In this document: positions 17,366 to 26,335 of the stretch, one piece after another
How the letters are laid out: every line of letters begins with the position of its first letter
Numbering within the stretch: the stretch's first letter is position 1
Origin: Gemmata palustris
GTDB lineage: Bacteria > Planctomycetota > Planctomycetia > Gemmatales > Gemmataceae
Assembly (NCBI RefSeq): GCF_017939745.1
Contig: NZ_JAGKQQ010000001.1
Coordinates: 2,232,001 to 2,296,000, forward strand
Length of the DNA stretch: 64,000 nucleotides
Direction of reading: 5' to 3'
The notes under the pieces: model-generated
What the model was told of the DNA's origin: nothing
The model's database searches: none
Seen by the model: the letters and a program-made list of their open reading frames with translations, nothing else
Program-made: the position numbers and the translations under genes

Positions 17366-17845
17366 TTAGTAGAAGCCGATGAACCATCCGCCTGCGGTGA
17401 CAGGCGTCACGTCAGGCACCGGTTCGAGCATCACCCGGTAGCGGGCAACGCCGTGGTAGTAATGGTCGCTCGAACCCTCGACGGCCGTTTCCTGGAACGT
17501 GTCGTGGAACTCGCGGCGGATCTCGACGAGCGCGAAGCCCGTGACCGTCATGTTCAGCTCCTGCCGGTGGAGCGCGTCGAAGATGAGCGATAGCAGCGAC
17601 TTCACCGACTTCCGACCCGCCTTCTCGAAGTCCCAGGCGTGAATCGTGATGGTGCAGTCCCAGCCGTCCTCGGTCTTCGTGTCGAACTCGCTGAGCGTGT
17701 CCTCGCCGATGCGGACGTAGGGGGGCGGGAATTTGGCGGGGACGTGGTCAAACACCTTCTGACCGCCGAGCGCCGCCGTGAGGGGCGCGTAGCCGGACAG
17801 TCGGGCGTAGATCCCGGCCTGGAGCGCGTTATCCGGCGAGGGCAT
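17366..17845 (-). CDS. Tail completion/terminator protein, DUF3168
   Basis: The 159-residue protein has LQAGIYARLSGYAPLTAALG at the start and FPPPYVRIGEDT soon after, the hallmarks of DUF3168 tail terminator proteins that cap the tail and join it to the head. It overlaps the gp10-like gene by one base and precedes the tube gene. Confidence 0.85.
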   Translation of the reverse strand: MPSPDNALQAGIYARLSGYAPLTAALGGQKVFDHVPAKFPPPYVRIGEDTLSEFDTKTEDGWDCTITIHAWDFEKAGRKSVKSLLSLIFDALHRQELNMTVTGFALVEIRREFHDTFQETAVEGSSDHYYHGVARYRVMLEPVPDVTPVTAGGWFIGFY

Positions 17846-18297
17846 CAGCGTTTCACGGACTTGGCCGCCGCGATGCGAACGGCTTTGGCGAGACGCTCGC
17901 GGATCCAGCCCTTGCTCTTTTCGAGGGCGGGGAACATGAACGGGCGGGCGGACATCTTCGAGGTGCCGAATTCCAGCGAGCGGGCGTAGTCAACGATGCC
18001 GCCGCCGGCGACCACGACGCCGTCCAGCCCGTCGACGGAGGAGTTGATCGAGTTCACCAGCCGCCCGGTGTCCGAAGCGGGGGCTTCTCCCGGCGCGGAG
18101 GCCTGGTGCGTGACCGTGCGGCGCGTGTACACCCGGCCCGTCTTCTGGCCGTCGGTGATGCTCCGCTTCGCCTCACCCTCGACTTTTTTGGCGGAGGCGA
18201 ACAGCCCCTTCACCAGCTCCGCCTCGATCGAACGCTGCACGTCGAGCGTGGCGTTCTGAATCTTGTCCAGCCCCTCTACCTTGACCGAGAAGTCCAT
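17845..18297 (-). CDS. HK97 gp10-like neck / tail completion protein
   Basis: The 150-residue protein carries SAPGEAPASDTGRLVNSI and YARSLEFGTSKMSARPF, both signatures of the HK97 gp10 family, which acts at the head-tail joint. It starts inside the end of a small membrane-protein gene (22-base overlap). Confidence 0.85.
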   Translation of the reverse strand: MDFSVKVEGLDKIQNATLDVQRSIEAELVKGLFASAKKVEGEAKRSITDGQKTGRVYTRRTVTHQASAPGEAPASDTGRLVNSINSSVDGLDGVVVAGGGIVDYARSLEFGTSKMSARPFMFPALEKSKGWIRERLAKAVRIAAAKSVKR

Positions 18298-18512
18298 GCG
18301 CCGTGCCAGTCCCTTACCAGTTGTTCAATCCATTCCCGGTTCGCCCGGCAGATGTTCGGGTCGTACCGGTGCAGCAGTTCGTGCCCTGCGAGCAGCAGCG
18401 CGCTCACGGCCGTCACGAGCATCAGTCCTACCGCGAGGTTCCTGCGGTAGCATTTCAAGCCGCCGCGAAGCAGAAGAAGCGAGGTGGCAGCGGAAAGCCA
18501 GCAGCAGATCAT
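18276..18512 (-). CDS. Small membrane protein (78 aa)
   Basis: The start at ATG 18512 overlaps the stop of the G8-domain gene (ATGA). Two hydrophobic stretches lie near residues 2-16 and 27-43, followed by a charged tail. An accessory role to the preceding spike is only a guess; no family was recognised. Confidence 0.55.
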   Translation of the reverse strand: MICCWLSAATSLLLLRGGLKCYRRNLAVGLMLVTAVSALLLAGHELLHRYDPNICRANREWIEQLVRDWHGAWTSRSR

Positions 18513-21217
18513 GGCGCGGCGGCCGGTTCGCCGAGCGCCTCCGGACGGAGGGGCAGTTCCGGCCTCATCCACGGAGGCACGACGTTCGCGGCCAGCAGCC
18601 CAGCATCCGTCGACGAGTGATGGACGAGGTCAACCGGGTACTGGAAGTAATCGCCGCTCAACCGGTCCTGGTCGACGAACCAGCAGCGGGTCTTCCAGAT
18701 GCCGCCGTCCTGGTAGCAGCCGTTGCGCTTCACCAGGTTTTCGAGCGTGTTGCCGTTGGCCCGGCTGTTCGGGATGATTCTCGCGTTCTTGTCCGGCCCG
18801 AAGCTCTCGGAGCTGACCCAGGTGAAGGCGGTCCGCGATCCCACCGCGTCTGATATGGTGGCCTTAATCGAGACGATGCCCGTGGTGCCGAGCGACGTAT
18901 CGCTGGTCGGGTCGAGGTAGAAGTACGGCTTCGGAGTGCCCGGCAGCGGTTCCACCCCGTCCACGCCTATCGGGGAGGCCGGGTAGGCCTGCGGCAGGTC
19001 GGTGGCGCTGTCGAGGTTTTGGTACCGGCGAAGAATGCCCGCCCAACGTTCGCCCGGCACGCTCACCTGCGCGTCGGTCTCCCACGGCCCCATCAGGTTG
19101 TAGTAAGAGTGATCCTGCGGGAACGTCATTCCCGGATTCTCCGCCTCCCACTCGGCGATGTCGAAGTCGCCCGTGAAGTGCGTGAACTCCGTGGGCACGT
19201 CCTCGAAGGTGAGGTCGATGAAGAAGCCGGCGTAGTTGAACCCTAGCCCGGCCTCGTCGAAGCCGATGTCGAAACCCTCGATGTGACCGTTCACGAAATT
19301 CATCCCCCACGACACGGGGCCGAGGCGGGTGGCGGTGCCGAACCCCGGCCCGGTCCACAGGAAGTCGTGGAAGCTGTACCAGAACGAGTAGTTGATCAGG
19401 TTGAACGGCCGCTCGGTGGCGATGCAGTCGAAGCCCTTGGAGATCATCGGTGAGTTGTCGGTGCGCTCGGTGAACTGCCGGTGGGCGATGAAGAACCCGA
19501 CCCCGCAGCCGTAGCAGGCGTTGTCGTGGAAGTCCACGATCTGAGCCTGCTCGATGCCGTAGGTCTCCTCGTCCTGGAAGAACACCGGGTTCTGGCTGCC
19601 CGACCCCTTCCCGCTCGCTAGCGGGTCCTGGTAGCGCATGGAGAACTGGTGGGGGATGCGGTTGAGCTGATCGACGTTCTGCTGCATGAAGCCCCAGCCG
19701 TCCTGGCTGGAGGTGGCGATGTTCCCCTGCTGGAGGATGGCGCGAGACTGGCTCTCGTAAGCCACCCCGGCGTGGCCATTGTGGTTCTGCCAAAGCTCGG
19801 CGCGGCTGCCCCAGGACATCGCGAACCCGTCGCCCCGGCACCACATCACCGTATTGTTCAGCCACTGGCCGATCTCGTTGCCCAGCTCGGAGACGATGCC
19901 AGCGCCGCGCACGTTGTACACCACGCAGTCCTCGATGGCGGCGCGGCTGGCGTGGTGGGTGATCGCCCATCCGGGGATGGGGTAGTTCTCACCCCAGACG
20001 CTGCACCCTTTGACGACCGACTGCTTCCGGCCGAAGTACGGCCCCTGCCAGTGCAGGTGGATGGGGTAGCGGCCCCGGACGTTGTTGGGGTTCGTGATGA
20101 CGGTGCCGCCGTTGGTGGCGCGGGCGAGCGTGCCGTCGGGGTTCACCAGAGAGGGATCGGTGTCGGTGCGGCCGATGTCCTTGAACTCGACGTACCACCA
20201 CTGGCAGTCGTCGTGGTGCATGTTCATCGTGTGCCCGCGGGTTTGCAGGCTGGACGGGTCTTCCGAGCGGATGCGGATGGAGTGGGACAGCATCGCCACC
20301 ACCGGGCGGCGGGTCCGCACCTGGCCGCGCTTCAGACGGCGGGTGGTGACGACGTGGGCGTGTTGCAGCGGTGCATCCAGCACCAGCGTGTTGCCCACGA
20401 TGGCGACGATGGTCCGCAACTCGTCGTGGCTTAGGCGGAAGCCTTCGGTCTGCATCCGAACCCCGTTGACGCCTTGGTACGGGCCGTAGAACTGCGTCGG
20501 GCCGGTGTATTGCGGGTCGGTGGCGCTCGTGCCGGCGTTGCAGGTCGCGCCGATGACGATCCGGTCGCCCTTCCGCCAGTTTGCGCCCACGACCCCGTCG
20601 AGCGTGACGGCGACGCTCCCCGCCGGGATGTCACGGGGACTGAACAGGCGGGAGGCCTTCTCTGCGCCGACGGCACGGCTTGCCCCTTTGCACACGATGC
20701 CCTGCCGCACCGTCGAGCCGGGGGCTTCGGTGCTGTGGATGACGATTTCCGCCCGCGGCTTGCCGGGGGTGGTGCTCTCCGGGATGGGGTTTGCCCCATC
20801 GCCGATGATCATGTTGTCGTAGGCCAGGAGCGTGTCCACCCAGAGCCGGGTGTCGCGGTCGGTGGCCCAGCGAAGGGTGCCCGCCTCCTCGACGTTGATG
20901 TCCTTGACTTTCGCGTCGGATTCCACGTCGTAGGTAACGGCGTGGCCGACGTTTACGACCGCCCCAACTCCCGGAACGGTGCCCGCATCCCAGGTGGCGG
21001 GGTTCGACCAGTCGCCATCCGCCACGCTGCTGTGCGAGTACGGGCCGAGGTCGTCCACCGCGTTGCAGCAGGTGTCGGCGTCCGAGGCGATGAAGTCGTG
21101 GTAGGCCTGCGGCACTTCCGCCGGGCGGCCGCCGAACCGGGTGGTGATCTCCGGGATGCGGTTCAGGTCGGGGCGCGGGTTGTAGCGGCGCTGTGGCGGA
21201 AGGCTTTGGGGCCGCAC
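18509..21217 (-). CDS. G8-domain parallel beta-helix protein, CEMIP/hyaluronidase-like spike
   Basis: A 902-residue protein. Residues about 62-165 form a G8 domain (WSNPATWDAGTVPG, then VNVGHAVTYDVES). A long right-handed beta-helix follows, with RYPIHLHWQG near 381-390 and ITHHASRAAIEDC near 418-430. The same order of elements occurs in the animal proteins CEMIP/KIAA1199 and TMEM2, which degrade or bind hyaluronan, and in some bacterial G8 proteins. There is no signal peptide. Its place among structural genes suggests a virion spike that binds or cuts a surface polysaccharide. Enzyme activity is unproven. Confidence 0.75.
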   Translation of the reverse strand: MRPQSLPPQRRYNPRPDLNRIPEITTRFGGRPAEVPQAYHDFIASDADTCCNAVDDLGPYSHSSVADGDWSNPATWDAGTVPGVGAVVNVGHAVTYDVESDAKVKDINVEEAGTLRWATDRDTRLWVDTLLAYDNMIIGDGANPIPESTTPGKPRAEIVIHSTEAPGSTVRQGIVCKGASRAVGAEKASRLFSPRDIPAGSVAVTLDGVVGANWRKGDRIVIGATCNAGTSATDPQYTGPTQFYGPYQGVNGVRMQTEGFRLSHDELRTIVAIVGNTLVLDAPLQHAHVVTTRRLKRGQVRTRRPVVAMLSHSIRIRSEDPSSLQTRGHTMNMHHDDCQWWYVEFKDIGRTDTDPSLVNPDGTLARATNGGTVITNPNNVRGRYPIHLHWQGPYFGRKQSVVKGCSVWGENYPIPGWAITHHASRAAIEDCVVYNVRGAGIVSELGNEIGQWLNNTVMWCRGDGFAMSWGSRAELWQNHNGHAGVAYESQSRAILQQGNIATSSQDGWGFMQQNVDQLNRIPHQFSMRYQDPLASGKGSGSQNPVFFQDEETYGIEQAQIVDFHDNACYGCGVGFFIAHRQFTERTDNSPMISKGFDCIATERPFNLINYSFWYSFHDFLWTGPGFGTATRLGPVSWGMNFVNGHIEGFDIGFDEAGLGFNYAGFFIDLTFEDVPTEFTHFTGDFDIAEWEAENPGMTFPQDHSYYNLMGPWETDAQVSVPGERWAGILRRYQNLDSATDLPQAYPASPIGVDGVEPLPGTPKPYFYLDPTSDTSLGTTGIVSIKATISDAVGSRTAFTWVSSESFGPDKNARIIPNSRANGNTLENLVKRNGCYQDGGIWKTRCWFVDQDRLSGDYFQYPVDLVHHSSTDAGLLAANVVPPWMRPELPLRPEALGEPAAAP

Positions 21218-21219
21218 GG

Positions 21220-21957
21220 TCAGCTCTGGGCGATGCCGAGGCCGACGGTGACGGCGGAAGTGGAGGCGTAGGTCTCGGATCCGCGAATCACGGGAACGAC
21301 GTAAAGGACGGTGTCGCTGGCCGCGAGGTTGAACCCGAGGGGGGCTTGCCCGGCCATCTGGATGAGGCGGGGGGTGCCGCAGTCCACGACGTCTTCGCAG
21401 TGGATGACGCCGGCGAGCTTGTTCAGGTCGGCCGCCGCGATGCTCAGGGCGGCGTGGTCGTCGAAGGTGCTGTTAACCGGGTCGGAGTGGAACACGAAAA
21501 GGTCGAACAAGGCGGAGAGCGCGGTCGCTTTGGCCACGAAGGCGTTCTGGATGTACCCGGCGCCGCCGTTGGCGCGGGCAGCGCCGGAGAAGGACAGCTT
21601 CCCGCCCACCACCATGCCGTTGGTGTACGCCCCGGCCGTCACGGTCGGGGATGCGGTCAGGTTCACGATTCCCGCGCCGGTGTTCGCGGCGATGGACGCC
21701 AGCGAGGCGTTGCCCGCGTCCTGCTTGCCCTCGGTCGCGGGGGAGGCGGGGATGCGGGCGGCGGCGACTTGAATCGCGGAGAGGGCGGTGTTGCCCGTGG
21801 TCTGATTCTCGGCCGTCGCCGGGTTGATGATCGTCCCCGTCGCGTTCACGATGGGGTGGACGGGGTTGTCGGTCGGGCCGACGCTGTTGCGCTGGGTCTT
21901 GAGAGTAACCGTGCCTGTCGAGGCCGGGACGGTGATTGAGCCTTCGCTTATTGCCAT
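21220..21957 (-). CDS. Virion appendage/fibre protein with N-L-I-N repeats
   Basis: The 245-residue protein has helical repeats with Asn and Thr at core positions (TTGNTALSAIQVAAARIPA, then AGNASLASIAANTG), like trimeric fibre stalks. A C-terminal beta-rich globular part follows. It ends two bases before the G8-domain gene, so both are probably co-translated and may form one appendage. Confidence 0.6.
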   Translation of the reverse strand: MAISEGSITVPASTGTVTLKTQRNSVGPTDNPVHPIVNATGTIINPATAENQTTGNTALSAIQVAAARIPASPATEGKQDAGNASLASIAANTGAGIVNLTASPTVTAGAYTNGMVVGGKLSFSGAARANGGAGYIQNAFVAKATALSALFDLFVFHSDPVNSTFDDHAALSIAAADLNKLAGVIHCEDVVDCGTPRLIQMAGQAPLGFNLAASDTVLYVVPVIRGSETYASTSAVTVGLGIAQS

Positions 21958-21969
21958 GCGGCCTCCGGG

Positions 21970-23190
21970 TTATCGGGTGAGTTCGAGCATTTCGCCGTCG
22001 GTCAGCTCGCGCCGCCAGAAGGTGATGCGGCGGATGTAGCCGTTAAGGGATTGGTCGCCCGCGCCGCGATTCCCGATGCCGATATGGTCATCGGTCGGAT
22101 CGGTCAGGTTGATTTTCGGCCCCGTGCTTGATGCGATGGCGCCAGCGTTTAGGCAGATAGCGCCGCCAGCACCGTTGCTACGAGTCGCCACTTTGTTGAT
22201 GTTGCCCAATCCGTTTGTCAGGGTGTTGGCAGTGTCCACGGAAAGGCCGGAGCTATTGAGCCTCACAACACCGCTGGTCTGCGCTTGGATACGGCCAGTT
22301 GTCAGGTTGCCGCCACCCAGAATCGTAGCCACGGTCACGCCGTCAAAATCGCCGGAGAACTCAATGTATTGCGACATCGGCAGGCGGTTGTAGTGAGTGG
22401 TGTCAATGAGGCGCTGGCCGTCGTTATAGCTGGAGCCGTCATCCCCGAAAGAATGAAGCTCAGCGCCGAGGCCACGCGTCGTGGTAGTCGTGATCTTTGG
22501 CGTGGAAACTGTCGCGCCCTGCTCAAGCTGTACAAAATCCACAGCAATTGAATTCCCGGTCGTTGCGAGCCGGAACCCAATCTGTGGGTTGGTCACGGTG
22601 GCCGCGCCCGTGTTCGGGCGGACGTAGATAATGCTGTTAAGCTGGCTGGTAATGTCTACCCATGTCGCCCCGCCGTCCTGCGTCATCTCGACCGTGCCAC
22701 TGCCGCTGACACGGCGCACGAAGGCAGAGAAGATAACCTGGCTGGAAGCAAGCGTGATGGATTGAAGGACTGTAGCCGTGCTTCCCCCAGTCGTGGCCGT
22801 GATTAGCGTAGCCGTGTTTGGCGTGGCATCAACATCTGCGCCGGGCTGGTTACGGCTCACAGACGCGCCAGCCCCTACCGTCCATGCCGATGCCTGCGTC
22901 AAATCACGGCTGTGGAGCGCGCGGTTGGTTTTGCTGGCTTCAGCATAAAGGCCGACACCGAGGACGTTACGAAACTGGTTAGCATCGAAAATGCGTACCT
23001 TTCCGTCAGCTGTGATGCCCGTGTAGGCACCGTTTACGCCGCCGTTGGACACCGTAATCAAGTTGCCGAAATTGGTACGCGTCCCGATGCTCCCGCCCCA
23101 CCAGCGGCCATTTCTGAAATCCAGGTCGAAGGCCGCGTCCCGGAATACCCAAGCGGGTGGCGCTTTCGCCGCCAGGTTTGGGAAGGGCAT
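21970..23190 (-). CDS. Head spike/fibre protein with carbohydrate-binding-like domain
   Basis: A 406-residue, beta-rich protein. Residues about 85-230, starting with ASKTNRALHSRDLTQASAW, match the phage head spike fibre domain pattern. The C-terminal part ends GYIRRITFWRRELTDGEMLE, a LamG/concanavalin-like closing strand. It would bind a host or environmental glycan. It overlaps the next fibre gene by one base. Its codons look less GC-rich than those of the capsid genes. Confidence 0.65.
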   Translation of the reverse strand: MPFPNLAAKAPPAWVFRDAAFDLDFRNGRWWGGSIGTRTNFGNLITVSNGGVNGAYTGITADGKVRIFDANQFRNVLGVGLYAEASKTNRALHSRDLTQASAWTVGAGASVSRNQPGADVDATPNTATLITATTGGSTATVLQSITLASSQVIFSAFVRRVSGSGTVEMTQDGGATWVDITSQLNSIIYVRPNTGAATVTNPQIGFRLATTGNSIAVDFVQLEQGATVSTPKITTTTTRGLGAELHSFGDDGSSYNDGQRLIDTTHYNRLPMSQYIEFSGDFDGVTVATILGGGNLTTGRIQAQTSGVVRLNSSGLSVDTANTLTNGLGNINKVATRSNGAGGAICLNAGAIASSTGPKINLTDPTDDHIGIGNRGAGDQSLNGYIRRITFWRRELTDGEMLELTR

Positions 23191-24278
23191 TACATCACCT
23201 CCAGTTCCAAGGTGAAGACCTCGGCACTTGTAGGCGTGTAGCCCGCCCGCACTTCGATCAGGGCGAAAAGGTTCGGGGTACCTGAGGCTGTCACGAACGG
23301 AACACTGCTTCCGAGCGCCGGGATGGCGATGCCTGCACTGCCGTCGCCGAAAACCTGGTTGGTAGAGACATCGAGCGCGCCGAGCCAGCCCGCCATAGCG
23401 GCCGGGGCAAACGCACCATTATCGCCATTGGCGACCGTAGGACTGACGTTGAAGAGATGGATGCGGAAGATGCCGTTAGTCCCCGTGCTGGACTTCTTGA
23501 GCCGCCCGCGCACCACCTGCCCCGCCACGTCGTTGCCCCGTGCCGCTGCGATGGTCAGGGGCGTCACGGAGCCGGCCGTCGTGTTGTTCGCCAGCAAGTC
23601 GCCGGAGACGTAAGCGGTCGTGTCCGCCGGGCGGGTCAGCGTGGAGCCAGCCGCCACAATCCGCGGTCGGCAGGATTCGAGAATAGAGTCCAATTTGGTG
23701 TTCGCGCTCGACTGGTTCGCCGCCGTGGCGGCCCCGGTGGTGTTCGTCGCAATCGTTCCCAGCGAGGTGTTCGCGGTGCTCTGGTTCGCCGCAGTCGCCG
23801 CGCCGCTCGGAAGCGGCAGGGAGGCGGCGGATACCGGCTGCGTCACGCCCGAGCCGTCCACGGGGATGCGGCCGCTGACGAGTGTGGGCAGCTTGGCCAG
23901 GATGTTTGTGCCGTTCTGCAGGCCGCGTTTAACGAGTGCGATGAGGCTGAACGCACCGGTGTCGGTGCTGGCGACGGTATCCGCCTGCGCTCCGAGGTTC
24001 GTGTTCACGGTGCCCGTGTTCGTCGCCACGGTCGCCAACGAGGTGTTGCCGGTCGTCTGCGCGGCAGCAGTTGCAAGGGATGTGGTGTTCGTCGCGATAG
24101 TCGCGAGGGTGCTGTTCGCCGTGGTCTGAAGGCCAGCCGTCGCAGGGCTGATGAGGTTGCCGGAGTCGTCAGTCAGCGGGCGGGCGAAGGCTTTGTTGGT
24201 GCCGTCGCTGTAAGCGATCATGGCTTGGTTCGTGTCGTTGGCGTCTTTGACGATGATCGGCGAAGGGGTAAAAGGCAT
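23190..24278 (-). CDS. Fibre protein with long repeat stalk
   Basis: The 362-residue protein has repeated units of the type AAQTTGNTSLATVATNTG over residues about 45-205, interrupted by a VSGRIPVDGSGVTQPVS linker. This pattern is typical of trimeric coiled fibre stalks. A C-terminal beta domain of about 150 residues would be the knob. It belongs to the appendage block inside the neck genes. Confidence 0.65.
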   Translation of the reverse strand: MPFTPSPIIVKDANDTNQAMIAYSDGTNKAFARPLTDDSGNLISPATAGLQTTANSTLATIATNTTSLATAAAQTTGNTSLATVATNTGTVNTNLGAQADTVASTDTGAFSLIALVKRGLQNGTNILAKLPTLVSGRIPVDGSGVTQPVSAASLPLPSGAATAANQSTANTSLGTIATNTTGAATAANQSSANTKLDSILESCRPRIVAAGSTLTRPADTTAYVSGDLLANNTTAGSVTPLTIAAARGNDVAGQVVRGRLKKSSTGTNGIFRIHLFNVSPTVANGDNGAFAPAAMAGWLGALDVSTNQVFGDGSAGIAIPALGSSVPFVTASGTPNLFALIEVRAGYTPTSAEVFTLELEVM

Positions 24279-24293
24279 TCAGAGGCTCCTGGA

Positions 24294-24707
24294 TTATGCG
24301 GCGAGCGCCGAGTTGATGGGATTGGAGAAGTCAAACTGACCGCCCGCGTTGGGGTCTTCCGCGTCGAGCAGGTCGGCAACGGTGACGAGGTAGATTTGCC
24401 CGCCCCGGATCACGATGGTCTGGTCGGTGGTGAGCACTGGGGAGAGGGTCGTCGCCCCAGTGATGATGGCACCCGGAGCGCCGCCGTCGGCGATGGTGCC
24501 GTCCTCGTCGCTGAACACGGCGAGGTTGCCGACGACCGTGGCGCCGTTTACCGAGGCGAGCTTGTCCTTGCTCGCGTCCGATGCGGCCTTGGTGCCTGCC
24601 GTGCCGACCCGCACGCGGAAGTTCTCCGCCGACCGCTCGACGGGGATGTCGTCCGTCGCCTGAACTGTGCCGCCGTCCGGTAGGTCGCCGATGTAAGTGT
24701 CTGCCAT
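24294..24707 (-). CDS. Small appendage/baseplate-like structural protein
   Basis: A 137-residue protein starting MADTYIGDLPDGGTVQATD, a pattern seen in short phage fibre adaptor proteins. It lies three bases from the head-closure gene and upstream of the fibre genes, so it could be the adaptor that attaches them to the virion. Confidence 0.5.
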   Translation of the reverse strand: MADTYIGDLPDGGTVQATDDIPVERSAENFRVRVGTAGTKAASDASKDKLASVNGATVVGNLAVFSDEDGTIADGGAPGAIITGATTLSPVLTTDQTIVIRGGQIYLVTVADLLDAEDPNAGGQFDFSNPINSALAA

Positions 24708-24710
24708 TGC

Positions 24711-25106
24711 CTATGCCCTGAGTAAGATTTTGCCGCCGTCGCGCAGGAGCAGGTGCCCGCCGCTGCGCACAGCGATTGCCCCGATGGTCAGAACCAGCGA
24801 TTCCGACTCCGTCTCGATGGCGCGGACGGTCAGAAAGCGATTCTGCTCGTCCTCGTTGATAACTTCCTTCACCTCGAACACCCGCGCGCCGTACTTCAGC
24901 CGCGACGCGCTGGTCACGTCCGGGCGGTACCGCATGGTGATTTCGTGGGTGATGGGCGTTGCGAGCTGCATCGCCTGGAACCGCTCGTAGGCCTTCTTCG
25001 GCTTGATGCCCGCCCACACGGTCGCGCCGTCTACCCACGCCTCGGTGAATCCGCCCTGGCCGTCGGCTGCGCGGGTCAGCGACTGGACCGTCACCCGGTG
25101 CTTCAT
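24711..25106 (-). CDS. Head closure / head-tail adaptor protein
   Basis: From ATG 25106 the product starts MKHRVTVQSLTRAADGQGGF and continues TEAWVDGATVWAGIKP, the signature of the SPP1 gp16-like head closure family. This protein seals the filled capsid and joins it to the tail. A longer frame from TTG 25139 is possible but overlaps the upstream gene. Confidence 0.85.
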   Translation of the reverse strand: MKHRVTVQSLTRAADGQGGFTEAWVDGATVWAGIKPKKAYERFQAMQLATPITHEITMRYRPDVTSASRLKYGARVFEVKEVINEDEQNRFLTVRAIETESESLVLTIGAIAVRSGGHLLLRDGGKILLRA

Positions 25107-25131
25107 GCTGTTCACGACCGTGGAGCAGCAC

Positions 25132-25773
25132 TTACCCAAGACGGTCCCCCATCACGCGGTAGCGGCCGTAGAGCGACAGGGCGGCGGGCGGCAGGGCCGA
25201 CGGGTCATCGCACTGCCCGCGCTGCTCGTAGAGCGCCGCAACGTGCGTCAGGATGCCGGTCTTGATGGGCTGGGGAACAGCGGCAGCGGCCCCGTACCCG
25301 GCAACGTAAGTGATCTCGCACCCGGCTTCGGGGCGGACGTTCGAGGGCCAGACGGCACCGTAGTTCAGGAGCAGGCGGTCGCCGGAAGCGTCCACCCGGT
25401 AGTTCGAGGCCGCGAACGTGCTAGCGGCGTTGTTCAGGTCGTAGGTGACGACCGAGGAGATGGACTGCACCGGCCCCTTCGGCAACGGCACAGAGCCCGG
25501 AAGGCCGCCGTAAAGCGAGGACATCGCCCCTTCCCGCACACCGTCCCACCACGGCTTGTTCGCCCCCGCGCAGAGGTCGAGGGTAAGCTTCCAGGTCTGG
25601 GTGATGAGCGAGCGGCGGAGGAACTCTTCGGCCGCCTGGCGTGCGGCGGTGATGAGGGCGGTGAAGATCGCGTCTTCTTCCGTACCGTCCACCCGCGCCC
25701 ACGCCTTCGCTTCGGCCAGCGTCACGGGTTCCGTGGCGGGCGGCGTGATGAGGGCGAGGGACTGGCGGAGCAC
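25132..25773 (-). CDS. Head-tail connector, phiE125 gp8 / HK97 gp6 family
   Basis: The protein of about 213 residues contains PPATEPVTLAEAKAWARV and ITYVAGYG, markers of the gp6-like connector that forms a ring under the portal. The GTG at 25773 avoids overlap with the upstream gene and matches the family start; an earlier TTG at 25815 is the alternative. Confidence 0.8.
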   Translation of the reverse strand: MLRQSLALITPPATEPVTLAEAKAWARVDGTEEDAIFTALITAARQAAEEFLRRSLITQTWKLTLDLCAGANKPWWDGVREGAMSSLYGGLPGSVPLPKGPVQSISSVVTYDLNNAASTFAASNYRVDASGDRLLLNYGAVWPSNVRPEAGCEITYVAGYGAAAAVPQPIKTGILTHVAALYEQRGQCDDPSALPPAALSLYGRYRVMGDRLG

Positions 25774-25777
25774 GGAG

Positions 25778-26281
25778 TTAGGCGGCGGGAGCGGTGTGCG
25801 CTTCGATGGCGGCAATCATCTGCTTCACGTTCATCGTGTCAGGGACGAGTTCGAGGCCCTGAGCGAGTGCGTGGCCGACGAGTTCGGCCTTCGACATCTT
25901 GTTCAGTGGCTTTGCGGGCTTCGTTTCCGCCGGGCCGGTGACCTTGGTCTCCCGGAGTTCGGCCGGGTTCACCGACGCGCCTCGCTTAAGCGGGCTGCCT
26001 TCGGGTAGGTCGGCCTCGGTGAGCGTCTCGCCCTCGGCGAGTTCGCGGGGCTGGAGTTCGGCATCGGCGATCGCTTTCTTCACTGCGTCCGACAGAACGG
26101 GCGGGGCCTTGGCGATCTCAGCGGCCGCTTCGCCTGCCGCCTTGATGAAACCGCCAGCCGGTCCGCCCAGGGCGGTCGCCAGCGGGTCGGACAGCTTGCG
26201 GGTCGTGCCGGCGATGAAGCTGTCGGTGTCGATGCCGGTCTGGGAGCCGGTGAAGTCCTTCAGAATCAGGTATTCTTTCAT
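25778..26281 (-). CDS. Head-region protein with HeH/LEM-like C-terminus
   Basis: The 167-residue protein has a charged middle and ends in NKMSKAELVGHALAQGLEL, which resembles a small helix-extended-helix module of the HeH/LEM or Rho-N type. Such modules bind nucleic acid or proteins. It lies between the capsid-associated gene and the connector. Function unknown. Confidence 0.55.
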   Translation of the reverse strand: MKEYLILKDFTGSQTGIDTDSFIAGTTRKLSDPLATALGGPAGGFIKAAGEAAAEIAKAPPVLSDAVKKAIADAELQPRELAEGETLTEADLPEGSPLKRGASVNPAELRETKVTGPAETKPAKPLNKMSKAELVGHALAQGLELVPDTMNVKQMIAAIEAHTAPAA

Positions 26282-26335
26282 GTCGTGTCCTTCCGTGGAA
26301 AGGGGCGGGGGCGACCGAAGCCGCCCCCGATTCGG

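Noticed and set aside
23190-24278. Short periodic repeats resembling a CRISPR array
   Set aside because: The repeats are imperfect, in frame and encode a fibre stalk; no uniform spacers and no cas genes.
23457-24683. Rightward 408-codon frame opposite fibre genes
   Set aside because: Low-complexity Arg/Gly/Val product on the non-coding strand of repeat-rich fibre genes.
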